From contig OZ176052.1 of NCBI GenBank assembly GCA_964247055.1, positions 2,418,001 through 2,482,000 on the forward strand: a stretch of DNA of 64,000 nucleotides, written 5' to 3'. Made by a program: the position numbers and the translations under genes. The DNA comes from Paragordius varius. Taxonomy: Eukaryota; Nematomorpha. The notes under the pieces were generated by a model that worked only from the letters and a program-made list of their open reading frames with translations, had not been told where the DNA came from and searched no databases. Each line of letters opens with the position of its first letter. The first letter of the stretch is position 1. This document shows positions 1 to 13,512 of this stretch, piece after piece.

Positions 1-235
1 ATATTGTAATGTGGGGAATACTATTGCCTTGATTAATCTGATTTTGGTTTTTAGTTGGATGATGTGGCATCCAAATCCTGTTGTATATGAATGTAAATGC
101 TTTTGCAAGGGCAATTCTTCGTTTTATTTCTGATGTAGAGTTGTTGTCATTGTTCGTAATACTGCTCCAAATACGTGTAACTGTTTACGATTTCAATCTG
201 ATTTCCGTTGTGGATTATTGAGTTAGTTAATTAAG
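1..235 (-). mobile_element. RTE-type LINE, 3' part of reverse transcriptase ORF (fragment)
   Basis: Read on the minus strand this stretch gives peptides such as QIEIVNSYTYL and then, in a shifted frame, STSEIKRRIALAK. These match the region after the YADD box of RTE-clade reverse transcriptases and the same region of the LINE at 23.7-24.7 kb ([22 protein letters not shown]). The fragment runs off the left edge of the window. It lies head-to-head with the plus-strand LINE segment to its right and is probably the other half of the same 5'-inverted insertion. It is broken by at least one frameshift. Confidence 0.75.
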
Positions 236-289
236 CTACATGTATTACCTTTGTTTTATTAAGTGAATTTTAATCCGAATTTATTGCAT

Positions 290-2530
290 TCAGATGTTTT
301 TTTTACCAAAAATATTGATTTTATACCTTCTCCGAACATTAGACATAATTATATTATATTCCTTACATACCCTTAACATATTTCTCATTAAATTCTCCCA
401 TTCTAAGCACATTCTGTTTATGCTGAAATCACGCAATCTCAGCATCCGTATCGGAACGTGGAATTTACGCGGAGCTTATAACAATAATAATTTAGATATA
501 GTAGTTAAAGAAATGACCAAGCATAAAATTGACATGCTAGGAATTTCAGAACCACACATTCCCTCTACCGGAACTTTAAAATTTGACAATAATATACTGT
601 ATTACTCCGGCCATGACTCGTTTAAATACAACGGTGTCGGTAAGCTAGCTAATTTATCTGACATTTTTAATCCAATCCATAAACATATAATTGCAATCCG
701 CATACAAACAACCCCTCAACCCATTACAATCTTTCAAATTTACGCCCCTACCTCCACTTACAGCGATGACGACTGTGAAAATTTTTTACAGTGATCTCGA
801 CTTGGCGATTTCCAAATATCAAAAAAGATATCATATTTATCTTAGGCGAATTCAATTCAATCATAGAAAAAGATAAAACGTCTTCTATGACGGGTGACAT
901 AGGCTTGGGCATAAAAAACGAGAGGAGATAGATTGATTGAATTTTGTGCTAACCATCGTTTCTTCGTCTCAAACACCTTATTTAAACAGCCCAAACGACG
1001 TCTATACACTGGCGTTCCCCGTGTCAGAGATACCAAATTCACTTCATATTAGGTATGGTTAAATATAAAAGTTCATTTAATAATGTCAAATGCCTACCAG
1101 GATCGGATTGCTTCAGCGACGCACAACCTATTGATCGCCAAACTCCGCATTAAATTACAACTCCCCAAAATATCCAAACCCACCAGAACAAGATTAAATT
1201 ATGATACAATTGACGACAAGTTTAGCACCGCTTTATCAAATCGTTTCGAGTGTCTTGATCATAATTCCGAAAACTATAACATTATAAATTCCTTTTGGAA
1301 CGCTATACACACAATCTGCAGAGATACAGCGGACGAATTTATTCAGCCTCTCAAACATACAAAACAAAAAATAAAATTGACAACAAAAAGTCGTGAGATT
1401 GCAGAAAAACGTAGAGAATCCAAAATCAAAGCAAATGGGATAGTACAAACAACTACAGCGAATTTTAAAAGATTACATGAGAGGACAAAAATAATTATTA
1501 TGACCAACTTGTGAAAAATTAGAAAGAGACGCCAAAAATAACCGAAACCCTTTTGCCCATACAAACAATATTATTCCACACAAAAAAGCTTTTTACAAGA
1601 GACCTACGAGAAACGACAACAACTCAATCGTCACCGAAAAAGACGAAATCCGCAACTGGCTTAAACACAAGTAGACTTTACAACGTAAATTATTCCCAGA
1701 CTATCAACGAACCTACTCAAGAGAAAGACCCACCTAAAATGAAAGAAGAAGAAGTTGAACACGCTATAAAACACTCTAGTATAGGCTATTCAGAGGGGCA
1801 CAGAGACATCCATACTGAAATAATAAAATATATCCCAATCGATATACTTACCAAATTATTTCAAAATATATTTGAGATGGAAATAATTCCTGAGGATTGG
1901 TGTACATCAACTATGATTCTTATTTTAAAAGAGGGTAATCCAGAACTGTGCGACAACTATCGCACCATAACGCTCATTAACCAGGTGGCCAAAGTTTTCC
2001 TAAAAATAATACAGTTTCGACTCAATACCATTCTTGACCCCGAGATATCCACGATTCAGGCTGGTTTTAGAAAAGGTAGATGATGCCGAGATATGCTATG
2101 CATATGAAGTGGATACTCGAGAACATCGAATTCAACAAAGAACTGCACATGTGCATTGTCGATTTTTCCAAAGCATTTTATTCCATCCAACATAATAAAT
2201 TAAAAACATTCCTAAAACTTGGGATATCAACGCATCTAATGAACGTCATATTCTCAATTTACTTAAATTCCACGGCTGTAATATCTACAACTCACGGTAT
2301 ATCTGATTCATGTAAGGTACAAGTCGGCCTAAGCCAAGGATGCGTTCTATCACCAATTCATTTTAACGCATACCTCGAATGCATAATAAATAACATCCCA
2401 GAAACTTATGGCATTAATTGTAGGTGGACTACTTACATCCGTTTATTACGCGGATGATACGGTCATATTCGCAGAGTGTAGACTCATTATCGCAAGCCCA
2501 TTTATGAAAAGCGAAATTTGGGAATGGCCC
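290..2530 (+). mobile_element. RTE-type LINE, endonuclease and reverse transcriptase part (degenerate)
   Basis: The start encodes an apurinic-type endonuclease: IRIGTWNLRG and DMLGISEPHIP around 430-560 are the classic N-terminal motifs, followed by a QIYAPTS motif near 735. The reverse transcriptase follows: NYRTITLINQ (about 1955-1985), QAGFRKGR (2060), the motif A region CIVDFSKAF (about 2155), GLSQGCVLSP (2330) and YYADDTVIF near 2440-2470. The sequence changes frame several times and has stops, so it is a dead copy. It ends soon after the catalytic YADD box; the C-terminal part of the ORF is found inverted at 1-235. Start and end are approximate. Confidence 0.85.
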
Positions 2531-3055
2531 ACATCTAAAAATTAAAATTTAATAAAAATAATGCTTATTTTATGCAATTATATTATAATTGAGTTTAGGA
2601 ATGAAGTGTGTTGAATATTTAACAAAATGCGCGCAAGTTTTGCGATTTTCTAATATAAACAGTTACCCCAAAACTGTAAATAACATTCTTAGATCACTCG
2701 TAAGAGCCAAAACTAAAAGCCTCAATAATCCTGTAACATATTCCTAACAGAATATATATTTTACCAGAAATTATAATTTGCGACACTGTTTACATATATA
2801 AAATTTCAAAGCTAATAATTTCGCAAAATCAAATTTAATTTTAAATAACAGTCGTTTAATCGGCAATCGTATTAGTAAAACATATTAATTATTTATATTA
2901 AAATATTGATCATATTATATTGATACTGTAAAATTATAAAAAATCGAAATATGTTATATAGGCCTAGCTGTATTTTTTTGGGTTAAGCCATCTGATGATT
3001 TATCCCACCATATGAGATATTACGGTAACCGCTGACATACTTTTTTCTCAAGAAG
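2531..3055. promoter_or_regulatory. Upstream region of NPC1 with a splice-acceptor-like tract at the ATG
   Basis: No ORF or RNA gene is recognisable here. It must hold the NPC1 promoter, but no specific box can be picked out of the AT-rich sequence. Just before the start codon at 3056 lies a pyrimidine run followed by AG (CTTTTTTCTCAAG, about 3040-3052). This looks like a splice acceptor and would fit either a 5' UTR intron or a spliced-leader addition site. Confidence 0.35.
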
Positions 3056-4969
3056 ATGTTGTTTTTTGTGTTATATGTCTGGTTTAACATATTATTTTCC
3101 CTGCTTAATGCCGATTGTTCAACTTATGGAATTTGCAAAGATGGTGGAAAAATGTTACCATGCAGTTATACTGGATCTCCGAAAACACTTGACCCAAATA
3201 CTACAAGTTTGTTGAGAGATATATGTCCACAATTGCCTGGAATAGATGGTTTATTTTTTAAATTTTATATATAGATAATAAAGTAAAAATGTGTTGTGAC
3301 AAAGAACAAATTCAAAATTTGGCGAAAAATATGAAAATACCAACTTCACTTTTACAAAAATGTCCCGCATGCCTTCAAAATTTTAAGAACATATTTTGCG
3401 GATTAACATGTCATCCTGAGCAATCAAAGTTTTTATTTGAAAAAAGTGTCATGGGCAAAACTGTTCATATTTTGGAATACCATATAACGGATCATTCCGC
3501 ACGTGACATTTATGGTTCTTGTAAGGATGTTTCCTTTCTCAATAGCAAAGTCGTTTACTTGATGTGTGGAAAGGCTGGGAAAAATTGTGATTATGAAAAG
3601 TTTTTTGACTTTTTAGGTCATAACAATCAAAACCCGTTAACGATTAATTTCGTGTTTGAATCTTTATCAAACTCCGATTCTCATCCTATATCTAATGTTG
3701 AAAAAATTGTTGATCCATATAATATCCCAGTAACACCTTGCAATCAACCAGTCAATAAGGTAATAATTTATAGTTTGATATATACAAATATAGGATTGAA
3801 TATCCATTAAATTATACTTGAAGGCTAAGACTACTTATTAAACAACAGAAGTTTTGCTTAAAAATTGTAAATTGTAACTTTTAAAACTTTTTTATCATCG
3901 TTTTTAAAATTGGGTGATAACCACCTATCGTGAGATAATTTATCAAAATTCTAACGCTTTTCTTAAAAAACATCAAAAAAATGTAGTATTATGGAAATTA
4001 TATCAGCGTTTTTGGGAAAATATTTAAATTAATATAGGATATAAAAAGTTTAGAGATGTTTATATACTTTAATTACCAATTTATATATATATATATCTAT
4101 ATCTATATATATTGATAACATTTTTTATTTAAAAATTTATTATTAATAAAACGATTAATTACTAATCTTTTGTTTAAACAATAATTTTGCGATTTTTTTA
4201 GACTTTATGAGTCATTTTTAAGCCAAATTTTGGGCAATTATTGTACATAATTGTTTTACCTTATACGATGGTTTGGTTTTTAATGTGCATGTTTTTATCT
4301 TGTGTGTTTATTTCAAATTCCTTTCTCATATACTAGACAGACCAGACTTCTTTTTGTTATTGACATAAAATGTATATTATCATAGTAATTGGAAATCGAT
4401 ATTTATAATTTCTTACTTACTTTTTTTATTTTATGCATAACACAATTTTCCGGATGTTATATAGTTGATAAAACATAAATATTACTTATCATATTTATGC
4501 ATTAATTTATAAAGGTAAGATTAACAAATTTGGTATTATATATATATATTATGGTATATGCGTGCGCATTTCTTAAAATGTTTTAAAGTTTTCTTTCTAG
4601 TTTAGTTTTAATACATAAAGCGGGAAATAATGATATATTATTGACAATTGTGACATTTGTGGTAAAATAACTTTTGTATGCCTAAATTAATTGATTTAAT
4701 GGAAATTTATTTTTCCTAAAATATCATTTGTTACCTAGGTATTTTTTTTATATTTTTGGATAAGTTTGGCTTTAAACATCTACGAGCCTATTAACTGTAT
4801 TATATGTGTTTAAAAATTTACAATATATATTAAAATTTTTTAATATTAGTGTTTTTTTTAAAGTAAATAATTATCATGTTTTCAATTATATGATTTAAAT
4901 TTTACCAGTGCAATAAATATTTAGTTAAGTTTTAAGTTAAAAAGACAAATTAATTATTGTTTAATTTGC

Positions 4970-5007
<38 letters not shown>

Positions 5008-8000
5008 TATATAAATTGTATTTTAGCAATTAACTTATATTGTTCAAATTTTATTTATGATGTTAAGAAACATGTAAATTTTCACATTATTGTTATGAGT
5101 TAATAATAAAAATGAGCGCAATTTTAAATTAATAAAGAATTTTTCAAAAATTTTAAGTTTCATATTATGCATATATATATATTGCATTGTGGATTGTTTA
5201 AAATTTAAATTATCTACATATATTTTTTAAAAAATGATTAATAAATTAATTTTAGAACTAGGCTTCATACATATATTAGCGGTCCTTAAACTTTCTTAAG
5301 GTGTGATTTATTTTTTGATCCATGAGATCATTTTTAAAATAAATTTGCAATGAACAACTTAATACCTTTATATATAATAATATTTAAAATCTTTAAATTA
5401 TTTTTTTTTTATAAAAAGTTGTGTTAAATTATTTTATTTAAAAGTTAACTGGAACGCCCAATGTTGCGCACATATAATTTTTATTTTTTTCAATCATAAA
5501 TAAAAATGCAGAATTAAAACAATTATCATAATGAATGAATATAGAAATATCATCGAAATAGATTTAAGTAGATTAGAATTACTGGAAATTTTTTGGTATA
5601 AATATATTGAGCATTTTAATATACTTTTAAATGTTTGTTTAATATGTTTATCGGGAATTCGAAATTAGACGTAACTTGTCAAATATTTTTTATAATGCCA
5701 ATTTGGCATGATGACCCTTTTTGAGAAGAATGAAATTGATTTTTCAATTGAATTACGATTGATATTCAGATTTTTCAATATTGATTAATTATTTAAATTA
5801 TTGGTTCACATTTTCAAAATACCCGAATTAGTTGTAAGTTTATAGGTTATCAAATTTGTTATTTAATAAGAAGGACTAGATTTAAAAATCGAAAACGTGC
5901 ATTATAATTATATTAAAAGTGCATTCATTAGATGGGTGCACTCCATTTTTTATAAAAACTTACTATATTATAAGAGGGAAAAGGGATGACTTTATAACCA
6001 AGATTGATCATAATTATTGTGCCCACGTTTAAATTTTAATAATTTTATATATCGAAAACATCTAAAATATTAGCTCTTAAATTTAAATATCCACATAAAA
6101 TTTTAGAATGGACAAAAGGTGGGCAGTCCATGTGACTGTAAAGATTGTGCTTCAGCCTGTATTGACCCTATGCCTGTCTTACAACCAGATGGACCTGATA
6201 GCGATGAAGACGGTTTCTTATGGTGGTACATTTTTGATTCTGGTATAATTTTTGAAAAGATAATTATAACTTTTATATACCATTTACAATTCAAATTCAT
6301 CTTTGAACAATTGATTTACTCCCTTGAACATATATACCACTCACAATTTGAACAATTCAAATTCATTCTTGAACATATATACCATTCACAATTCAAATTT
6401 ACCCCCTTGAACCATTCAAATTCACACCCCCTTGAACAATTCAAATTCACACCCCCTGAACCATTCATATTGACCCTATAATAAATTATGTGTTTTTTAA
6501 GATTGAAAATTACCTGTATTTTTTATCATCCTTTTAAAAAATGATATTTTGTTTAAAATTAAAATTATACGGAAAAATAAATATACTAAGCCATAAAGTT
6601 TATTTCATATTAATAATAATGAGTTATATAATAGCGCGAAAACACATAATTGTTTTTTAGGGGTAATTTGTATTGTTCAAGAAGATGTGAATTTGAATTG
6701 TAAAAATGGTATATTAAATTTTTTTTATAAAGAAGAATGAGTAAAAACACATGTTAGTTTTTTTCTAAGGGTCTGCATTTTGCTACCAAGTTTTTTTATA
6801 AATATGGTTGTTTAGTAGGGACCAATGTTTGTAAGGTAAAAATTTGTTTTTTTACTGCATTGTCAGTGTCGTATAATAGATAAACTTCACTGAAACTTTG
6901 TTTGTTTAAGAATAATAAGGTTGGTTATTTAAGAATAATTTTTTTAATTCTGAAATGTATTATTTTAATCAGTCATCTTAAATTTTATTTTTTTCTTTTT
7001 CACGCAAAAAATTGGATGGAGGAATAAAAGTAATTAATATTGAGTTTTTTTTAAAAATAATGTACAATATTTATAATCAACAAATGAATAATTTATATCG
7101 AGATTATATACTAACCATAAAACTCAGAGATAAGTAAGAAGTTCATTAATTTTATAAAATTTGGCATTTGTATGTATACTTTTATTCAACGATTAATGAA
7201 TTATTCTGCCAGCAAAATAACTTATAAATATAATTTTTAATTATATTTTTGCAACAAACTATCATATTATACAACGATAGAAAATATAATAAAATGAGAA
7301 CTTAAAAATCGATAATTTTAAATAATTCTTATAATTTTACTTAAAAAATATTTTTTTTCTGTGTTTTAGGAAGTCCCTGGAGACATACTATAGCAGGTAT
7401 GGACGCTATGATATTCATTATGACGATGTGTTTTGGCTGTTTTGTCCTTGTATTTGCCTGTGCGCTGGCTTGGAATGCCAAAGGTGGCGCTTATTTTTAA
7501 TGCTCTTAAAATTTTTTATAAAAAAATTGTAGAAATATTTTTTAGATAAGTTCATAATAATAAAAATAATTTAATATTTTTCAAAGGTATTTTATTTTGG
7601 CCCAATGTTCAATATGTGTAATCTAATTTCTATTATATTGAATTTATATAAAAAATTATGCTAAGAAAGATTATAATTTATGTTAATTTGGGTAGTTTAA
7701 AAATTTTGATAATCCATGCAATTATTAAAATCTATTATTTTATGCGTTCAAGTAAAAATCAAAATTAAAAAGATAAAAAACATAAATCATAGTAGTTTTA
7801 AAACCAAGTATTTTATACAACCTTTATTTTTTTATGAACAACCCTTTGTTTTGTCGAAACGAAGAATAGAGATGTAAATTAGTAATATATGGGTTAAGTA
7901 TTAATATAAATCAAAAATATGTTTTTTTCCTTATAATAGAATATATTATTTTTATTTATATATATTTTAGCTTCGAATTCAACTTTTATTTCTACGGCTT

Positions 8001-11000
8001 TTGAAAGGGAACCAGATGCATTGAAAAATTTGTTGTTGAGCCAAAATGGTACAAATACTGACAATGATGCTAATATAAATGGTAATAATAATCGATTTAC
8101 GGCCCCTGTATATGCTAATGACCAATTAGATGGAACTGGTATAATTTTATACGTATTATTGGGAAAAGATTATAATTTTAATTTTTGAAGGATTTTGTTT
8201 GTTTCTCATATAATAAAAATAAGAGATAAAAAACATAAATGAGTTTTGATAGATATGTATATTGTATGGTATAAAATGATATTTTTTAGGATATATATCT
8301 ATGAGAGTTTATTATTATTTTGGTTGAAATTTTGATATAAATTTCAGGATTTCTTTTATATATATATATATTAGAAAGATTGTTAATTTTTAATTAAAAT
8401 CATCCTCATCATATTAATTTTTTGTAGATTTGGGTGCGGATAATTTTTTTTTATTTTTTCCTTTTATTCATTTATAATGTTTTTTTGTCTGTAAAAGACT
8501 AAGAGTGATTTTTGGCTCATAAAATTTTATTTTGTCAGTTTGAAATAACTAAAATATTTAACATAAAATCTTTTTTTATAATATAAAACGTTTTAGATAA
8601 GGTTATCATCACGGTTTACTTAAAATTTGCAGACCTAATCCATATTTTATTATGTATTATACGAATTTATATATTTTATTTTAAATCATAGGTTTTTTGT
8701 CACCCGCTTCCCCGGGTCATAAGTTACGACAGGCTTCAGATAAATTCCTGAAAGAATTTGTTATGTTAAGACGTACAGGATCTCCTCTTCATAAAATATC
8801 GCTTAGGCGAAAAGGTGGTCCTGAATCCAAAAGTACATCAAAATTGCTATTGGCTGGGAATGGTAATACGGATACAATGAACAGTAATAATGGTGAGAAT
8901 AATATCAAGAATAATGAAATGCTGCCTCCTAATGTAAAAATGGTTGGAAAAAGTGAGTTTTAAAGCTAACTAAACTTTAAAATCTAGAAAATTTGGGTTA
9001 TAATAATGTTTAATTTGAGTGTATTTTATGTATTTGGGTAAAAACTCAAAAACAATTAGGCTGTCAGATGCCTTTTATAAATATTTATTTTTAAATCAAT
9101 GCCAAAACTATGCAAATTAATAAATAATAGGAAAATGCTTTATTTATAAACTTTTGTTTCAATATATCGACATTTATAATTTAAGCGTTTAAAATGCAAA
9201 AATTACATTTTTTATTCATAAAATTTCGCGAAAATTTGTTTAAGGGGGTACCTTTTTGAATGTACGACTTTAATTAAAGTATTAGTTTTTTTACTAAAAC
9301 GCATAGTTTTGCGCATTTAATTTTATGATTGTTTTTGCACAGATGAAACAGTATTTCTATCGTCTCATAAAAATTCTACCCTGTTTGGTATTGGTGACTC
9401 TGGTGATAATCACGATGATATAATTGCAGCATCACAATCCCCCTTTCAACGTTACGTTAGTAAACGATTTCGTGATTGGGCTTTTGTATGCGCTCGTTAT
9501 CCTGGAACCATATTAACACTGGGTATTGTCACATGCATTATCATGTCTTGTGGACTAACGCTAATGCGTGTAACGACAGATCCTGTCGAGCTTTGGAGTT
9601 CTCCACAAAGTCGAGCACGCACTGAATTGACGTACTTTAATGAACAGTTTGGGTAAGGATTGTATATCTTTTGAAAGATTTTAAGGGTAGAATTGATTAA
9701 AAAAGTCGGTTAAGATATTGTAAGGATTTACGGGTAAAATTAAATTGATTTTTTTAGCAAAAGAGTCTGTCTGGTAAATTTGGACAAGATTTTATTATAT
9801 TTATTTTTGAATTGGTAAGCCCTAAGTTAATCAAGACTTTAAATAGTTTAATGAATTTTGACTTGAGATAAATGTATCTTGGGTAAGCCCTCATAAACTT
9901 GAACTTTATTAAGACATGTAACAAGATTAACTCTATTGTAGCTAGATTTTGCTTATTACTAAATTGGCGGGTGTAACTTTAACTTTTAGGGTCCGACATT
10001 AATACGAGTTTTGGTAAGTTAATTTTATTAATAAATGCAGGGTTGAAAGAAAATGTATTGATTGTAGGCGTTTTATAAAAAAATAACCATACATATTTTC
10101 AAATATTTGATGGAAATAACTCCCTTATTTAGGCCATTTTATCGGATTGAACAATTAATTCTCGTTCCCACTGATCAATCGTCAGTCATGTATGGTGATA
10201 AAAGTTTTGGACCGGTTTTTAGAAAAGAGTTCTTGTTACAAGTAATTTGCCTTATGATGCATTTTACCACCATTTTTTTCCGAAAAATATTTTTTTTACT
10301 AATTTTTAATTTATAGTTTTATAGAAATTTTTTTCACATTGATATTTAATTGCAATTATAACTAAACATAAATAGTAAAAGACATTGGCCAATAACCTAT
10401 CATATTGGATTGCGAAATAAGGGATTTAATATGTAAATTGGTAATATATTCAATTATATATTTTACACTGGTTGGTATTCATATAGGTCATATGAAAAAA
10501 TTATGGATAAAAAATATGGTTTTTTTTCTTAAAAATATTTTCTTTCATTTAATATATTATTTACATTCATTTTTTAGTTTATTTAAAATGTATATCAACT
10601 TATTTTTAACAGGCATTATCATTACAAAAAGCCATTTACAATATTAAAAGCTCCGTATCAACCAACGCCTTACATAAGAATAGAACAGTCATTACACTTT
10701 CTGATATCTGTTTTACACCCCTGAGCCCACTAAATACGAATTGTACCGTGCAAAGTTTGTTTCAATACTACCAAAATGATGTCGATTCATTGTTGACCGA
10801 TATTACGACCAATAAAATGCAACATTTCGATTTTTGTTCAAAGTAATTCCTTTTTTGTAGATATTTTTTATAATTTACAATCATCAATATATTTATTGGT
10901 TTTTTAATAAAAAAACCTTTGTAGTAAAAAATAATTACTATAAATTAATGTTGGATATGCAAAGAAATTTTTTTATTTTTAAATAAAAATCCATATTTTA

Positions 11001-13467
11001 GAAATCCCTTACTTTCTGACTCTGCATTTGGTGACAAACCTTGTTTAAGTCTTTTTGGTGGGCCCATAAATCCTTGGTTTGTGCTTGGAGGTTTCAAAGG
11101 TTATTATTTGTTATAATATATCCAGTTTTTCATACTGTGTATAAAAATAATTTTATATATAAAGTTTGCATTTTTATCTAATGCTTTTTTCAATAAGTTG
11201 ATTTTAATTATATAGAACTTGAAAAATACGCGTTAATACAAATAAAGAAAAAAAAACGATCTAAATTTATTTTTATCTGAATTTTATATGCATATTTTTG
11301 TTTTTTTAGGACGGTTCATTATAAAAAATATATGGTTTTAGGTTTTTGTTGTAGATTTTCCAACATATTGATTTTAACAAAGAAAAAAAAGTTTTATCTT
11401 TAATATATCATATGTTTAAATTTAGGTGATGAGTATAGCGGTTCAACAGCTCTAGTCATAACATTTGTGGTCAATAATGCACCTTCCAATCAACTTTTGG
11501 CCCAGGCTTGGGAAAAAGAGTTTTTAATTTTTTCTTCTATTAAATTTTTTCTTTTTTTCTAAAAGGTAAAATTTTATACTATTGACTTTTTTTAAGGTTT
11601 TTTAAATTAAAACCTGCGCTTGTTAGCTAATGTTAATCATTAGGCACTTTTTCGATTTAATAAGGTGGAGTTATATCGTTTATAATTGAATGTACATTGT
11701 GTTTATCCAAATAGATAACATTAAATGAATGATATTATCAACGAGAACGAATATTTAATGTTAAAATAATAATCAGAATTCTCGTAAAATTTGTTAAATT
11801 AAACTATATTCAAAATTTTCAATACACACATGGTAGTATTTTTTTGCTGGATGAAATAAAAGCAAAAGAAATAGTATTGATAAAATATAATTAAAACAAA
11901 ATATAAAAAAATAATTATAAAAATCATATACACGTTTCCGATTTTCAAACTAGGTCCCTAGGTTTTAAGTTATAATCGTTTAAGGTTAATCATAAACTTT
12001 TGCTTTCCAGAAATATGTAAATTTAAATTACATATGACTCTTTTATAATTGATGAGTTTTTAAAAATACAAATCGCTTATTAATCTATAAGTTAATGCTA
12101 ATCATCATGCAATGTTTTTAAAGGGAAGTCTACATTTTTTATAAACAATTAGTTTAGGAGTATTTGGTAGAAAATAATCATTTTTAATAAATTCCATATT
12201 TTTTTGAAAAATTTTTTTTGCAAAAAACTTAATTTCATAACATCATTTTATTTTATTTCGATGCAGATCATGAGCTTAATATTTTTTCTCACATCACCTG
12301 AAAAATCTATATATAATTTTTTATTTTACCCATTTAGATTTTTGATGTTTATGAAAAATTACAGCAACCCATTGTTCACTGTTACTTATCAGGCTCAAGT
12401 ATAAGTTTTTTTATATTATAAACATCTAATATAATATAATTCTTTTTGCCAAAAAATAACGATTGAAAAAAATTATGATTTAGTTTTCAATTTCAAATAT
12501 AATATTTTTTTTAATATTTTGAATTAATGTGCTATTTTAGCGTTCAATACAAGATGAAATTGAACGGGAGAGTCAAAGTGATGTCAACACCATATTAATC
12601 AGTTATTTCGTTATGTTCCTTTATATATCCATCGCTCTAGGCCATTTCCGTAGTGCTAAAACATTTCTGGTATTTTATTTTTTCTTAATACAAAGTTATT
12701 ACAGGGTATTAAATTAAAATTATTACGACGACAAAGCATAAAAAAGGAAAATACGAACATTTTTTTTGCAAAAAAAACAACAACAATGTTATATAATTTA
12801 TGTATTGGTTATCGAAATAAGGATATTAATGGAATAACAAGCGCACTAAATTGCATATATATTTCACATTTGTAATCATAAATTAGGATCAAGAAATATG
12901 AATTGCAAAAAAATAAGGCTTTTACTTTGTTGTGTTGTTTAATAATGATTTAGATGTTTCGATAGATTATTTATAACTTTACCTTTTATTAAAGATTCAC
13001 GGAAAATAGTATCATTTTCATTAAATAATATAAATTTGTATGAATATTCTATTGATTGTGCTTTTAAAGTTATATCCCTATTAAACCAATTTTTTTTATA
13101 ATTTTTGTTCATTTTTAGTTTAACTTACCATTCAAAACTCTCTCTTACCTTAAAAAAGATGTCCCAATTTGGATATAATTAATTTTGATACTTTAAATAT
13201 TTAAACCAAAAAATCATATATAATTTTCCAGATTGATTCTAAACTTTCGATTGGGATGGGGGGTGTACTTATAGTGCTAGCCAGTGTTACCAGTTCGCTA
13301 GGAACGTTTTCTTACATTGGAATACCGGCTACGTTAATTATTATGGAGGTTGTTCCATTCCTTGTTTTAGCTGTTGGGATTGATAATGTTTTCATCATGG
13401 TACATCAATGTAGGGTAAGGTTTTTATATATAAAATTAGAAAATATTTGTTCATTTGTATTACATAG

Positions 13468-13512
<45 letters not shown>

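Noticed and set aside
6119-6481. Extended 120-aa reading frame after NPC1 exon 3
   Set aside because: Beyond 6242 it reads through a splice donor into the repeated arm of a MITE; the His/Phe/Glu-rich repeats are a by-product of that array.
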